Assembly: GCA_021783725.1 (NCBI GenBank)
Contig: JAJXTN010000005.1
Span: 1 to 64,000, forward strand
Direction: 5' to 3'
Length of the DNA stretch: 64,000 nucleotides
Source of the DNA: a bacterium
Lineage (GTDB): Bacteria > Patescibacteriota > Saccharimonadia > Saccharimonadales > UBA4665
The first letter of the stretch is position 1. Each line of letters opens with the position of its first letter. Below the pieces are notes generated by a model. It did no database searches and was not told where the DNA came from. It was given only the letters and a program-made list of their open reading frames with translations. The position numbers and the translations under genes are program-made. Below, piece after piece: positions 42,619 to 51,953 of this stretch.

Positions 42619-43242
42619 TTAATGGACGAATGGACAACTTCGATTGAAAGATTGGTCTTGAACTAGCGAACTAATAGCGGCGGCCACTTTTTGACGCTGG
42701 ACAGTATGCCAAATGTTGGTCGGTTGATGATTGAGCCGAAATTTAGTATTGCGCCCAAAATTTCGCATAACTGGCGCTCGAACAACCGTGTAGTCCAAAC
42801 TACTGGCCTCTAAGGTTTTGATGTGATTTTCGCCATCTAATAATATTTTACCGGCAACAATCTTGAATAATGGTCGCAGAAGTTTAGCTAGCCAGTTCGG
42901 ATTATCACCACTAGCCCGCGCATCAGCACCGGTCAGTGTAATAATCCGCTTAATTCCCTGCTGCTCCATCGCCAGAACCAAAACGGCCATCGCCGAACTC
43001 AATATGTCTTTAGATTTAGTGTGCCAACTACCTAAAGTACTGATCACTAATTGACTACCTTGAATGGCTTGGCTGACATCACTAGACTGATGTATATCGC
43101 CTTTAATCAATTTCAAATGCTGGTCGGAAGCGAAATCAACGTCGTTATGAACGAAAGCAATTACCTGATGGCCTTGGGCTAACAGTTCAGCGACCACCAA
43201 GCGACCGACTTTTCCCGATGCGCCAAACACGGTAATTTGCAT
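42619..43242 (-). CDS. NAD(P)-binding oxidoreductase, atypical SDR (NmrA/YwnB-like)
   Basis: 207 residues. N-terminal Rossmann motif FGASGKVGR (GxxGxxG, 8-15), a LVISTLGSWHTKSK strand and the TVVRAP motif typical of atypical SDRs acting as flavin reductases or sugar epimerases. No classical YxxxK is evident. Reaction unknown. It starts 12 nt after the LRR gene stop and is probably cotranscribed. Confidence 0.83.
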   Translation of the reverse strand: MQITVFGASGKVGRLVVAELLAQGHQVIAFVHNDVDFASDQHLKLIKGDIHQSSDVSQAIQGSQLVISTLGSWHTKSKDILSSAMAVLVLAMEQQGIKRIITLTGADARASGDNPNWLAKLLRPLFKIVAGKILLDGENHIKTLEASSLDYTVVRAPVMRNFGRNTKFRLNHQPTNIWHTVQRQKVAAAISSLVQDQSFNRSCPFVH

Positions 43243-43254
43243 CAGTTTGGCCGC

Positions 43255-43812
43255 TTAGAAAACTATCTTGGTATTAGGTAATTCGGTTTGTAGTTTAGCT
43301 ATTGTTGTCTGACTCAACGGGTTGCCGATCAAATCAAGTTCTTTGAGATTCGTCTTGAGATTAGCTAGTTCGTTCGGCAAACCAGTGATCTTGTTATAGC
43401 TGAGGTTTAATGTTTGCAGTTTGGACAATTGACCGATTTCAGCCGGCACACCAGTCATATGATTGTAGCTGGCGTCCAGCAGTATCAATTGTGACATCTG
43501 ACGTATTTCGCCTATCAAACTGCCTTCCAACAAGTTGTGGTCTATCTTGAAAATTACCAGTTTAGTCATACCACCCATCTGTGATGGTAGCGTTTTAATA
43601 CTATTATTCGATAAAATTAGCTCAGAAGTATCAGTTTGGTTATAGATGTTCGGCGTTACTTTAGTCAAACCCTGATTACTGAGATCGATGACACCATTAT
43701 TGTTGCTAGCGTTGATTGTCGGGCTAGTTTTCGAGTTATTATTGTGGTTAATTCCATAATATAAACCGCCAGCTATGACCAATAAAGCTATGAAGCCTAA
43801 TAGATATTTCAT
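43255..43812 (-). CDS. Membrane-anchored leucine-rich repeat protein
   Basis: 185 residues. N-terminal helix (LLGFIALLVIAGGLYYGI), an Asn-rich linker, then five or six LRRs with LxxLxLSxNxITGLPxEL spacing (about 55-170). The bacterial-type repeats suggest a small protein-binding arc exposed outside the membrane, perhaps for host or partner contact (inference). TATAAT lies 10 nt from the ATG. Confidence 0.85.
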   Translation of the reverse strand: MKYLLGFIALLVIAGGLYYGINHNNNSKTSPTINASNNNGVIDLSNQGLTKVTPNIYNQTDTSELILSNNSIKTLPSQMGGMTKLVIFKIDHNLLEGSLIGEIRQMSQLILLDASYNHMTGVPAEIGQLSKLQTLNLSYNKITGLPNELANLKTNLKELDLIGNPLSQTTIAKLQTELPNTKIVF

Positions 43813-43847
43813 ATAAGACCTGATTATAGCAGTTTGGCGACCAGATA

Positions 43848-44354
43848 CTAACGCTTGCCGTGTTTGCCGTTATGTTTAGGACTAGGACGCTGCATCCATA
43901 TAAACAATAGACAGACTATGGCGCTCGAACTCACGATCAAGACTTGTGATCGCTGGACTTGACTCCAGAGTGGCGACCCCATGACATCATGTTGCAAACC
44001 CGGCGCCATCAAAGGCACGATCAGCAAAGCCGCCAATAGTCCCACGCCAATCGCCGGCAAAACATTAAGTAGTAATTTGGACTTGCTTTTAACGGTCCTA
44101 ATCATAAATATGGTCGTTAGAACCGCTGGCGTTAAGAGCAGGAATAAATGAATCGTGTCACTGCCGACATGCCCAGGATCAAAGCTATGGGAAGCGAATA
44201 AGCCCAGCAGGCTGTTGGCATCAGGTGCAATGAATTGCACCAAGACATCGCCCAAGCATAAGCTCAAAAATACCAAGGCAGCATTAATTCTGAACAACGT
44301 CAAAACTACGATCGGCAAGACTACTATGGCGGCCAGGATAATCGTTGGATTCAT
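43848..44354 (-). CDS. Polytopic membrane protein, unknown function
   Basis: About 168 residues from ATG 44354, supported by TATAGT 6 nt upstream. Four or five helices with a Pro/Asn/His loop (FIAPDANSLLGLFASHSFDPGHVGSD) and a basic C-terminus rich in His and Lys. No family recognised. Confidence 0.72.
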   Translation of the reverse strand: MNPTIILAAIVVLPIVVLTLFRINAALVFLSLCLGDVLVQFIAPDANSLLGLFASHSFDPGHVGSDTIHLFLLLTPAVLTTIFMIRTVKSKSKLLLNVLPAIGVGLLAALLIVPLMAPGLQHDVMGSPLWSQVQRSQVLIVSSSAIVCLLFIWMQRPSPKHNGKHGKR

Positions 44355-44410
44355 GCCCCCACTATAGCATGAGCGCAATCTGGCTACTAAAGTCTATGTC
44401 AAGCTTACGT

Positions 44411-45313
44411 TTAGGCGCCGATGCGATCTTTGCGGCGACCAACTTTAGCGGCTAACTCGGCGTAATCGATGATTTTCTCGGCGACGTTGTGATTGGTTAC
44501 TTTCTCAATACCGAAGCCAGGACTAGAGTTTACTTCCAGAACTAATGGACCGCGCTCACTGCGCATCATATCGACACCACAAACAGCTAGTCCCATTGCC
44601 TTGGCGGCTTTCTGGGCAGTTCGACGTTCTTCATCGGTTAGCTTGACTGGGATACCTTCCCCGCCTTGGTGCAAGTTAGACCGGAAATCATCATCTAGGC
44701 TTTGGCGCATCATACTGGCCACGACTTTACCATTTACTACAAAAGCACGGATGTCGACTCCGGCACTTTCGGCCACAAATTCTTGGACGATGAAGCTCAC
44801 GCCTTCAACATAGAAAGCTTGCATTACCGCAATGGCAGCTTTGCGAGTTTCAGCCAGCACTACACCATTACCGTGTGTGCCACGAGCAACTTTAATGATT
44901 GCCGGCGCTCCACCTACTTGATCGAGAACGTCATCTAGGTCGGATGATTCACGAGCAAACACCGTCTTGGGGATACCGACTCCGGCTTTGGCCAATAACT
45001 GCATACTACGCAGTTTGTCGCGCGACCGAACAATTGCTATCGAACTAGTAACGGTTGGGATATTACGCATTTCGAACTGGCGGACAATTGACGAACCGTA
45101 CTTGGTCAAGCTGGCGGAAATCCGCGGAATGATAACGTCGACATCTCGTACTTCTTCACCTTCATACCGAATTACTGGGTTCCCCCGTTCGGCAGTAATG
45201 TAACATTTGGAATAATTAATAACCCGAACAACGTGACCACGAGCTTCAGCTTCCTCTTTAAGGCGCTTTGTCGAGTAGTTGCCTGGACCTTTAGATAGAA
45301 TTGCAATATTCAT
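44411..45313 (-). CDS. rimK: RimK-family ATP-grasp alpha-L-glutamate ligase
   Basis: 300 residues: N-terminal substrate domain (about 1-95) and ATP-grasp (about 100-290) with HGNGVVLAE, FIVQEFV, DIRAFVV and the metal site LEVNSSPGFGIE. E. coli RimK adds glutamates to ribosomal protein S6; other members make gamma-Glu cofactors. It lies 9 nt downstream of a retropepsin-like protease, the same pairing as RimK with RimB-type proteins. Target in this organism unknown. Confidence 0.92.
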   Translation of the reverse strand: MNIAILSKGPGNYSTKRLKEEAEARGHVVRVINYSKCYITAERGNPVIRYEGEEVRDVDVIIPRISASLTKYGSSIVRQFEMRNIPTVTSSIAIVRSRDKLRSMQLLAKAGVGIPKTVFARESSDLDDVLDQVGGAPAIIKVARGTHGNGVVLAETRKAAIAVMQAFYVEGVSFIVQEFVAESAGVDIRAFVVNGKVVASMMRQSLDDDFRSNLHQGGEGIPVKLTDEERRTAQKAAKAMGLAVCGVDMMRSERGPLVLEVNSSPGFGIEKVTNHNVAEKIIDYAELAAKVGRRKDRIGA

Positions 45314-45322
45314 AGCTGAACC

Positions 45323-45757
45323 TTACTCATTATTAATTGATACGTCAACCAAAAAACCATGGGTTTGTAAAAAGTTACGGCCGATTAACATCGGATATTT
45401 CATACTGCTACGATTGCTCAGTGTAATAGTTATCGGATAAGTTTTCCCCAATATGACTATATCGGTATCAATCGCATACCGATCTGAGATGTGACCGCTG
45501 GAACTTTTAACCCGGCGATGGTGAAAATTGTCAACGCTGATGACGGCGTTCTTACCATGTGGCACAAACTGCAATTGATTGCCGGTAGCAGATTTAACTT
45601 CTTTGATATTATCGGCATGCATCGAACCGGAAAACGCGCCGGTATCAACCTTGGCAATGATGTTATCAACGTTCAGCAAAGGCAAGCCGACATGCAGTAA
45701 AGTGCCGACTGTTTTAGAGTCGTTAGTCCGTTTAGTACGTAGCCAATTAATGTTCAT
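45323..45757 (-). CDS. Retropepsin-like ATP-dependent zinc protease family protein (RimB-like)
   Basis: 144 residues of the Zn_protease (PF05618) family. The aspartyl active-site motif AKVDTGAFSGSMHA is clear, followed by HRRVKSSSGHISDRY and PMLIGRNFL. Despite the family name the fold is retropepsin-like. With the adjacent RimK it could trim or remove glutamate chains added by the ligase (inference from known RimK-RimB pairing). TATAAT and a GAGG Shine-Dalgarno precede the start. Confidence 0.88.
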   Translation of the reverse strand: MNINWLRTKRTNDSKTVGTLLHVGLPLLNVDNIIAKVDTGAFSGSMHADNIKEVKSATGNQLQFVPHGKNAVISVDNFHHRRVKSSSGHISDRYAIDTDIVILGKTYPITITLSNRSSMKYPMLIGRNFLQTHGFLVDVSINNE

Positions 45758-45869
45758 CGATAGTCCTCATATTCGATTTGATTATATGAAGTAGTTCAAA
45801 TCGAAGCTAATTATATCATATATATCTGGAATAAACAATACCATTATGCGCCGTTTGACGACTAGGTTT

Positions 45870-45989
45870 CTAAGACGTATGGGCGTGCAGAACGCGCGTG
45901 TAAGCTAGGTATATCAGCGACAGGACCATAACAATAATAGTTATAAGTAGAGGGATGAAACCACTTTGATTTAAATGCTTGTGCTTCAT
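45870..45989 (-). CDS. 39-residue single-helix membrane protein
   Basis: ATG at 45989 reads MKHKHLNQSGF, followed by a hydrophobic helix with Pro at its start (IPLLITIIVMVLSLIYLAY) and a short His-rich tail. The basic N-terminus, G-F junction and helix look designed for membrane insertion. No strong Shine-Dalgarno; AT-rich promoter-like sequence upstream. The rest of the gap 45758-46059 shows nothing else. Confidence 0.5.
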   Translation of the reverse strand: MKHKHLNQSGFIPLLITIIVMVLSLIYLAYTRVLHAHTS

Positions 45990-46059
45990 TTAAATTAATT
46001 ATTAATCGATAGCTGATTTTTGGCAAGTTATAGATGACCTTAAGTCTATAATATAGTTT

Positions 46060-46767
46060 ATGAACAAAATTCAGGAAAATATACCCCGTGATGTTATTAC
46101 CCCTGACACAGCCGATATATTTAGTTATTATGGAGTTGAAGTTCCTGAACTAGGACCGGGAAATCTGCCTGGCAGGCTAGATTTTGAACGCCAAAAAGCC
46201 CTTGAAGCGCACCATTACAATGCAACTCATGATCAGCTTACCGGTTTAATGAATCGCCAAGGCTTAGAAGAATACTTGCGCGATAACAAATTGCCCAAAG
46301 CGGCGATGATAGTCGACGGTGACGGCATCAAACTTATTAACGATACGCTGGGCCACAGGCGGGGCGACGAAATTATCCAAACCATTGCTCAGGCCTTGGT
46401 TGCCAGCACTCGGCCTAGTGATGCGGTTTTCCGAACTGGTGGCGATGAGTTTACGATCATCTTAAACCCTAGTATTGCCAGCGGCGATTCAACTTTTGAC
46501 GGTCAAGACATGCGTCACGGTGAAACCCAAACCAACCTAACTCCTCAACAACTTATCGATCTGACCATCGAGCGCATCGGCTTAAAAGCCGACTCAATAG
46601 TCAACGATCCAAAAAATGCCGACCTTCAGTCCGAAGGGATTCACTTTGGCATGTCTGTCGGAGGCGCCGTTTGGCAAGAAGGTATGAGTTTCAGCGATTT
46701 GACGGCGGCGGCCGACGCGGCGATGTATGAACACAAAACAGCCAAGAAGAACGGAATAACTGGCTAG
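46060..46767 (+). CDS. GGDEF-domain protein (putative diguanylate cyclase)
   Basis: 235 residues. A short N-terminal stretch without a sensor domain, then a GGDEF domain from about residue 60 (HDQLTGLMNRQGL). The active loop is an intact GGDEF (127-131), and an RxxD inhibitory site (RPSD, about 118-121) lies five residues upstream, so synthesis of c-di-GMP with product inhibition is predicted. An insertion rich in Gln/Thr (about 140-165) interrupts the fold. TATAAT lies 7 nt before the ATG (leaderless). Convergent with dnaJ. Confidence 0.88.
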   Translation: MNKIQENIPRDVITPDTADIFSYYGVEVPELGPGNLPGRLDFERQKALEAHHYNATHDQLTGLMNRQGLEEYLRDNKLPKAAMIVDGDGIKLINDTLGHRRGDEIIQTIAQALVASTRPSDAVFRTGGDEFTIILNPSIASGDSTFDGQDMRHGETQTNLTPQQLIDLTIERIGLKADSIVNDPKNADLQSEGIHFGMSVGGAVWQEGMSFSDLTAAADAAMYEHKTAKKNGITG

Positions 46768-46768
46768 T

Positions 46769-47860
46769 TTAGAACAAGCCGTGCTTCTTGGGTTCTGTGT
46801 CGAATTCTTGCAATAGTTGTTGCTGACGCTTGGTAAGTTTGGTCGGCGTATCAACAACTATCGTCACAATATGCGCGCCACGAGTTCCGCCCTTAAGGTG
46901 CGTGACACCGTGATTCGATAACTTAAAGTCTGAACCAGACTGAGTGCCGGCTGGCACTTTCATCCGCACCGGACCGTCAACGGTATCAACCGCTATTTCC
47001 GCCCCAAGAGCGGCGTCAATCATGCTGACATGCTCTTCACTGAGAATCAGATCACCTTCACGAGTAAAATGCTTGTGGGGTTTTACCCGAATGTTGACGT
47101 ACAGATCACCTTTTGGACCATTGGCAACGGCTTCACCGTGTTCACGTAGGCGAATAGTCGCGCCGTCGTCGATACCAGCCGGTATTTTGAGGTCAATAAC
47201 TTGCTTCTTGGATTGGGTACCTTTGCCGTGACAGACGCTACAAACTTTTTCTGGCACTTTGCCCCGGCCATGACAGGTTGGACAAATGCTAGCCTGTTGG
47301 ATATTACCGAAAATCGTCCGAGTAACAGTCATGACTTGACCACTACCACCACACTGGTCGCAATTCTTTAATTCATGCCCAGGTTCAACCGTCGTGCCCT
47401 TACAGTGTTCACAATTATCATCAAGGTTAAGACTAAGCTCAACTTCGGTACCGAAAACAGCTTGCTCAAAACTAATCTCGACCCCAGCTTCAACATCACG
47501 GCCTCGGGTTTGACGTGGCTGACCATGAGTACTTCCACCACCAAAAAAGCTACTGAAGATATCGCCTAGACCTAGATCACCAAAATCAAAGTGAACTTCC
47601 TGGCCTTGACCACCAAAACCGCCGTAAGGATTACCGCTACCGTTACCACCGACGCCTGCATGGCCGAATTGATCATAACGTTTACGCTTGCTTTCGTCTT
47701 TGAGAACTTCGTAAGCTTCATTTATTTCTTTAAATTTGGTTTCGTCACCACCGCGATCGGGATGGTGTTCAACGGCCGCCCGGCGAAATGCTTTCTTGAT
47801 TTCGTCAGCACTGGCATCTTTGCCAACTCCTAAAATTTCATAGTAATCGCGTTTAGCCAT
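46769..47860 (-). CDS. dnaJ: Chaperone DnaJ
   Basis: 363 residues: J domain with HPD (33-35), Gly/Phe-rich linker (about 70-115), four CxxCxGxG zinc modules (about 140-205) and C-terminal substrate domains. All zinc cysteines visible. Last gene of the heat-shock cluster, with an AGAAGA-type ribosome site in the 59-nt gap after cutA. Confidence 0.96.
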   Translation of the reverse strand: MAKRDYYEILGVGKDASADEIKKAFRRAAVEHHPDRGGDETKFKEINEAYEVLKDESKRKRYDQFGHAGVGGNGSGNPYGGFGGQGQEVHFDFGDLGLGDIFSSFFGGGSTHGQPRQTRGRDVEAGVEISFEQAVFGTEVELSLNLDDNCEHCKGTTVEPGHELKNCDQCGGSGQVMTVTRTIFGNIQQASICPTCHGRGKVPEKVCSVCHGKGTQSKKQVIDLKIPAGIDDGATIRLREHGEAVANGPKGDLYVNIRVKPHKHFTREGDLILSEEHVSMIDAALGAEIAVDTVDGPVRMKVPAGTQSGSDFKLSNHGVTHLKGGTRGAHIVTIVVDTPTKLTKRQQQLLQEFDTEPKKHGLF

Positions 47861-47919
47861 ATATTGGGTCTTCTTTTGATTGGTTGAGCGTGATTTGATT
47901 CATTGCTCTATTCTATCAG

Positions 47920-48243
47920 TTAATTGGTGGTTGAATCTTTGAGCCAAGCTTTCGCCATATGCGACAAGTGCAACACCGGAATAGCTTTTAGGACAAAGGT
48001 TTCGTAACTATGTAGTTTAGCGACGACCTTCTCGACTGGCTGGAAAAAATCAGCTTTACTGAGCATTATCAGCTTAATTTCATCGGCTTCTTCTAGCTTA
48101 TGCTTCCAGCTAAACTTCGACTTGATCGGGATGAATTCGGCGCAAGCGATTAATTTATCAGCCAGTAATTTATCAACTATGCGTTGGGCTTCCTGCCAGC
48201 TACCGCAAGTCAGGACTAATTCTACTGGCTGATTGTCGGCCAT
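47920..48243 (-). CDS. cutA: CutA1-family protein
   Basis: 107 residues with the ferredoxin-like CutA fold: VLTCGSWQEAQRIVDKLLADKLIACAEFIPIKS, then F-S-W-KHKLEEADEIKLIMLSK and HSYETFVLKAIPV. A trimeric protein once linked to copper tolerance; true function unclear. It overlaps the dnaK stop by 1 nt, an unusual place for cutA and a possible hint of a role in proteostasis. Confidence 0.9.
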   Translation of the reverse strand: MADNQPVELVLTCGSWQEAQRIVDKLLADKLIACAEFIPIKSKFSWKHKLEEADEIKLIMLSKADFFQPVEKVVAKLHSYETFVLKAIPVLHLSHMAKAWLKDSTTN

Positions 48244-50174
48244 TATTTCTTATCTGCCTGGTCTGTCGATTTATCAGATTTTTCAGCTTCATCAACGACT
48301 TCACCCTCTATCGGTCCTTCAGTCTTGGAACCATCAGTTTTATCAGTTTCCGAGTTTCCAGAACCTTGCTCGTAAAGCTTGGCGCCGATAGGCATGATTA
48401 CATCATTGAGTGTTTTAGCCGCCGCTTCTAAAGTTTCCTTTTCGGCTTTATCGTCGGCCACAACTTTCTTGGCTGTCTCAACAGCTGTTTCTAGCGACTT
48501 CTTGTCATCATCGCTGATTTTATCGCCGTTGTCTTTGATCAGCTTCTCGGCCTGGTAGACGGCGCCATCGAGCACATTGCGGGCTTCGACTTGTTCTTTG
48601 CGAGCCTTGTCTTCTTCGGCATGAGCTTCGGCTTCTTTGGCCATTTTCTCAACTTCAGTTTTATCTAGATTACCCGATCCGCTAATCGTTATGCTCTGCT
48701 CTTTACCGGTACCTTTATCTTTGGCTGTAACATTTAGAATGCCATTGGCGTCAATATTGAAAGTAACTTCAATTTGCGGAATGCCACGCGGTGCCGGGGC
48801 AATACCGTCTAGAATGAATCGACCGAGGCTTTTATTGCCTTCAATCATATCGCGTTCACCTTGAGCAACATGGATCTCGACTTGGGGCTGGCTATCAGCA
48901 GCTGTGCTGAATACTTCCGACTTGCTAGTCGGGATGGTAGTATTGCGCTCAATCAGCTTGGTCATCACCCCGCCCATGGTTTCGATACCAAGACTTAGCG
49001 GCGTCACGTCAAGTAGTAAAACGTCTTTGACGTCACCCTGTAAGACACCTCCCTGAATGGCGGCACCAATAGCCACAACTTCGTCAGGATTAACACCCTT
49101 CATGGGGTCTTTGCCAAAAATCTGCTTAACTTTTTCCTGAACGGCTGGCATGCGAGTCATACCACCGACTAATACTATGGCGTCGATTTCACTGGCTTTT
49201 AGTCCAGCATCTTTGAGAGCTTTTTCGCAAGGGTCGGCTGTCTTACTTATCAAATCAGAAACTAGGTCTTCAAGTTTGGCGCGGGTAAGTTTGTGCTCGA
49301 AGTGCTTAGGTCCATCGGCATCGGCGGTCAAGAATGGCAAGTTAATGTTTACTTCTTGAGCTGAGGACAACTCAATCTTGGCCTTCTCGGCTTCGTCACG
49401 CAAGCGTTGCATGGCGGCTTTATCTTCAGAAATATCAATACCCTGTTCTTTTTTGAACTCATCAGCGAAATAATTGACTAATACTCGGTCGAAATCAGCA
49501 CCACCTAAGTGGGTGTCACCATTAGTGCTTTTAACTTCAAAAACTCCATCGCCAAGTTCTAGAATCGAAACATCAAATGTGCCACCGCCTAAGTCATAGA
49601 CGGCAATTTTCTCATCTTTGTTGTCACCTTTATCTAGACCATAGGCTAAAGCCGCGGCAGTCGGTTCGTTAATAATTCGTTTAACTTCAAGGCCGGCGAT
49701 CTTACCAGCGTCTTTAGTGGCTTGACGTTGACTGTCATCAAAGTAAGCTGGAACGGTAATTACAGCTTCGGTAACTTTGTCGCCCAAGAAAGCTTCGGCA
49801 TCGGCTTTTAATTTGCCGAGGATCATGGCGCTGACTTCTTCAGGGCTATATTCCTTGTCGGCCATTTTGACTTTAACTCCATTGCCGGACTTAACCATTT
49901 CATAGCCCATCAGCTTAAGATCGCGTTGAACTTCTTTGTCGTTCCAATTACGTCCAATCAAACGCTTAACTTCATATATCGTGTTCTTGGAATTAGTCAC
50001 CTGTTGGCGACGGGCTACTTGCCCAATTAAGCGTTCACCACTTTTGTTAACCGCCACGACACTAGGCGTAGTTCGGGCACCTTCGCTGTTAGCGATGATT
50101 TCTGGCTTGCCTGACTGCATAACCGCCATTGCTGAGTTAGTCGTTCCGAGATCGATGCCAATAATTTTAGCCAT
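48243..50174 (-). CDS. dnaK: Chaperone DnaK (Hsp70)
   Basis: About 643 residues from ATG 50174 ([16 protein letters not shown]), chosen over an upstream in-frame ATG because a GAGGAG Shine-Dalgarno sits just before it. The actin-like nucleotide domain (phosphate-1 DLGTTNSA, connect and adenosine motifs), linker [14 protein letters not shown], substrate-binding domain and lidded C-terminus are complete, ending in an acidic/Lys tail. Controlled by a CIRCE element 63 nt upstream. Confidence 0.97.
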   Translation of the reverse strand: MAKIIGIDLGTTNSAMAVMQSGKPEIIANSEGARTTPSVVAVNKSGERLIGQVARRQQVTNSKNTIYEVKRLIGRNWNDKEVQRDLKLMGYEMVKSGNGVKVKMADKEYSPEEVSAMILGKLKADAEAFLGDKVTEAVITVPAYFDDSQRQATKDAGKIAGLEVKRIINEPTAAALAYGLDKGDNKDEKIAVYDLGGGTFDVSILELGDGVFEVKSTNGDTHLGGADFDRVLVNYFADEFKKEQGIDISEDKAAMQRLRDEAEKAKIELSSAQEVNINLPFLTADADGPKHFEHKLTRAKLEDLVSDLISKTADPCEKALKDAGLKASEIDAIVLVGGMTRMPAVQEKVKQIFGKDPMKGVNPDEVVAIGAAIQGGVLQGDVKDVLLLDVTPLSLGIETMGGVMTKLIERNTTIPTSKSEVFSTAADSQPQVEIHVAQGERDMIEGNKSLGRFILDGIAPAPRGIPQIEVTFNIDANGILNVTAKDKGTGKEQSITISGSGNLDKTEVEKMAKEAEAHAEEDKARKEQVEARNVLDGAVYQAEKLIKDNGDKISDDDKKSLETAVETAKKVVADDKAEKETLEAAAKTLNDVIMPIGAKLYEQGSGNSETDKTDGSKTEGPIEGEVVDEAEKSDKSTDQADKK

Positions 50175-50224
50175 ATTTACTCCTCTAGTAGATTTATTCA
50201 TTAAAAATCGATTTAACTACTATC

Positions 50225-50261
50225 ATCATAAAAAACTAGCACTCTCATGTCAAGAGTGCTA
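50225..50261 (-). promoter_or_regulatory. CIRCE operator and dnaK promoter
   Basis: Inverted repeat TAGCACTC-N9-GAGTGCTA at 50237-50261, the HrcA operator. Read toward dnaK, a TTGACA -35 box (50248-50253) lies inside the operator spacer and TATGAT (50225-50230) is 17 nt away, so HrcA binding would directly block RNA polymerase. Confidence 0.92.
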
Positions 50262-50283
50262 GCTGTTGTATTGTTAGCTACAA

Positions 50284-50574
50284 CTAACTTTGGGGATTTT
50301 CTAGCTTAGGTGGAGGTGGCAATTGGTCGTTATTCAGCCTATGAAGCTGTTTATCGAATTTGGCAGTATCCTGATGTCTAACAAATTTATCAATATCACC
50401 TTGACTAATTGGCGTACTGGCGGGCGGTTTAACTTCTCCGTCCCATTCCAGCCGACCGGCTTTGGGATCGGTCATGGCAGTCTGGACATGGTCGCCGGCG
50501 CGACCTAACAATCTTCTGATTCTTTCGATTTTAGATTCGGCGTTAGGATTAACCGGTTCAGGGATTTCATTCAT
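50284..50574 (-). CDS. Small hydrophilic protein in the heat-shock cluster
   Basis: 96 residues, charged and Pro-rich, with no membrane segment or cysteines. Central segment KIERIRRLLGRAGDHVQTAMTDP looks helical. No family recognised. It lies between grpE and dnaK on the same strand, before the dnaK CIRCE promoter, so it is probably transcribed with hrcA-grpE under HrcA control. Could be a lineage-specific chaperone accessory (inference). Confidence 0.68.
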   Translation of the reverse strand: MNEIPEPVNPNAESKIERIRRLLGRAGDHVQTAMTDPKAGRLEWDGEVKPPASTPISQGDIDKFVRHQDTAKFDKQLHRLNNDQLPPPPKLENPQS

Positions 50575-50622
50575 TTATAATCCTTATGTTTTAGATATAA
50601 CCTGAGCAGTATTATATAACTT

Positions 50623-51087
50623 CTAGACTAATTTAACACGTACCATGGCGTGACGGATGACGTCGTCGCCCAATTTGTAGCCTGCTTGCAGTTCTTCGCT
50701 GACGACTTCATTAACGCCCTCACCTTCATCCATGGTGACCGCCTCGTGATACTGAGGATTAAACGGCTCACCAACAGTGGCAATCCGCTCAACGCCTATA
50801 TCGGCTAGAGTTTTTTCGAACTGCTTGACTATGCCTTGGATGCCTTGAATGTAATCATTGTCGGCCAAATCTCTCGGTACATGTTTGAGAGCTCGTTCAA
50901 AATTATCAATTACTGGCAGAAGATCGCGCACAACATTGGACTTGACGACCGTCCGCAAACTGGCAATCTGGGCTTCGTGCTGGCGACGAATATTTGTAGC
51001 ATCAGCTCGTTCACGCTGCAAGGCCTCAGTTAGAGCTTGAAGTTCGGTCTGGGCGTCGTTAGGCTTAGCTTTTGGATTTTTAGGCAT
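50623..51087 (-). CDS. grpE: Nucleotide exchange factor GrpE
   Basis: 154 residues: a long N-terminal helix (about 15-60) for dimerisation, then the four-helix bundle and C-terminal beta domain with NPQYHEAVTMDEGEGVNEVVSEELQAGYKLGDDVIRHAMVRV. It releases ADP from DnaK. Overlaps hrcA by 8 nt. Confidence 0.94.
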   Translation of the reverse strand: MPKNPKAKPNDAQTELQALTEALQRERADATNIRRQHEAQIASLRTVVKSNVVRDLLPVIDNFERALKHVPRDLADNDYIQGIQGIVKQFEKTLADIGVERIATVGEPFNPQYHEAVTMDEGEGVNEVVSEELQAGYKLGDDVIRHAMVRVKLV

Positions 51088-51787
51088 ATAGCACCTCCTC
51101 TAGTTCTTGGCCGGCCCGGCGAACCAGCAACATGACTTCGCGGTAGCTCTGACGAGTCGGACCAAGTGTACCAATATAACTGTGGTCGCTGAACGGACTG
51201 CGGAATCGACTAATGATTAGGGTACAGCCAGCGCTCCGACCAATTGGGTTCTCGGCACCAATATAGACACTCAATGGTTCATTGGGGGCAGCTTCACGTA
51301 GCCAAGGTTCAAGATTATCAAGCAAACTGGCAACTTGTTGAACTTGCATGCCATTGATAAATTCTGGTTGACCAAATAGATTGGATAAGCCGCTCATGTA
51401 CAACTGATTACCAATTGTAGCGACAGCCAGATTTTGCGTCAGCTCGACTAATGTATCAACTGCGCTCCGAATAGTATTCTCCGGCACTCCACCCATCTGA
51501 ACTCGAGTTGCCAAAGCTCGTTCAGTCCGTTTCTCGGGCATATTATGTTCGCCACCCTCTATCAGCTCATTGACATATAATCGATACCCCTTGTCGGTTG
51601 GGACTCGGCCAGAACTAGTATGTGGCTGATGGATATAGCCTAAATGCTCCAACTCGGCCATTTCGGCCCTAATCGTCGCCGAACTCACACCAAACACTTT
51701 AGCCAGCAAACTAGAACCTACCGGGCTAGCTACTTCAGCATATTGTTCAACGATGGCACTTAATATCTTCTGTTGGCGTTCAGTCAT
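51080..51787 (-). CDS. hrcA: Heat-shock repressor HrcA (short form)
   Basis: 235 residues, against about 340 in Bacillus. The N-terminal winged helix (ERQQKILSAIVEQYAEVASPVGSSLLA, ATIRAEMAELEHLGYIHQPHTSSGRVPTDKGYR) is full. The GAF-like domain is shortened and the dimerisation insert reduced, but the terminal YIGTLGPTRQSYREVM is kept. It should bind the two CIRCE sites in this cluster and be stabilised by GroEL. Confidence 0.93.
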   Translation of the reverse strand: MTERQQKILSAIVEQYAEVASPVGSSLLAKVFGVSSATIRAEMAELEHLGYIHQPHTSSGRVPTDKGYRLYVNELIEGGEHNMPEKRTERALATRVQMGGVPENTIRSAVDTLVELTQNLAVATIGNQLYMSGLSNLFGQPEFINGMQVQQVASLLDNLEPWLREAAPNEPLSVYIGAENPIGRSAGCTLIISRFRSPFSDHSYIGTLGPTRQSYREVMLLVRRAGQELEEVLYA

Positions 51788-51828
51788 AGCAACATATCAA
51801 CCGTTTATAGGTGTTATGATATATCAAA

Positions 51829-51853
51829 TAGCACTCGGACGTCAAGAGTGCCA
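51829..51853 (-). promoter_or_regulatory. CIRCE operator upstream of hrcA
   Basis: TAGCACTC-N9-GAGTGCCA, one mismatch from the consensus repeat, 42 nt before the hrcA start. A TTGACG -35 box again falls in the 9-nt spacer, with TATCAT-like -10 sequence between operator and gene. Confidence 0.9.
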
Positions 51854-51953
51854 ACTAGCCCGATGGTTTCAATCAACCGATTAGATTAAAACTATTATAC
51901 GGCTGACACTGAACGCTAATAAAGCAAAGTGCCAGTCAGTTATTTATTAATTT

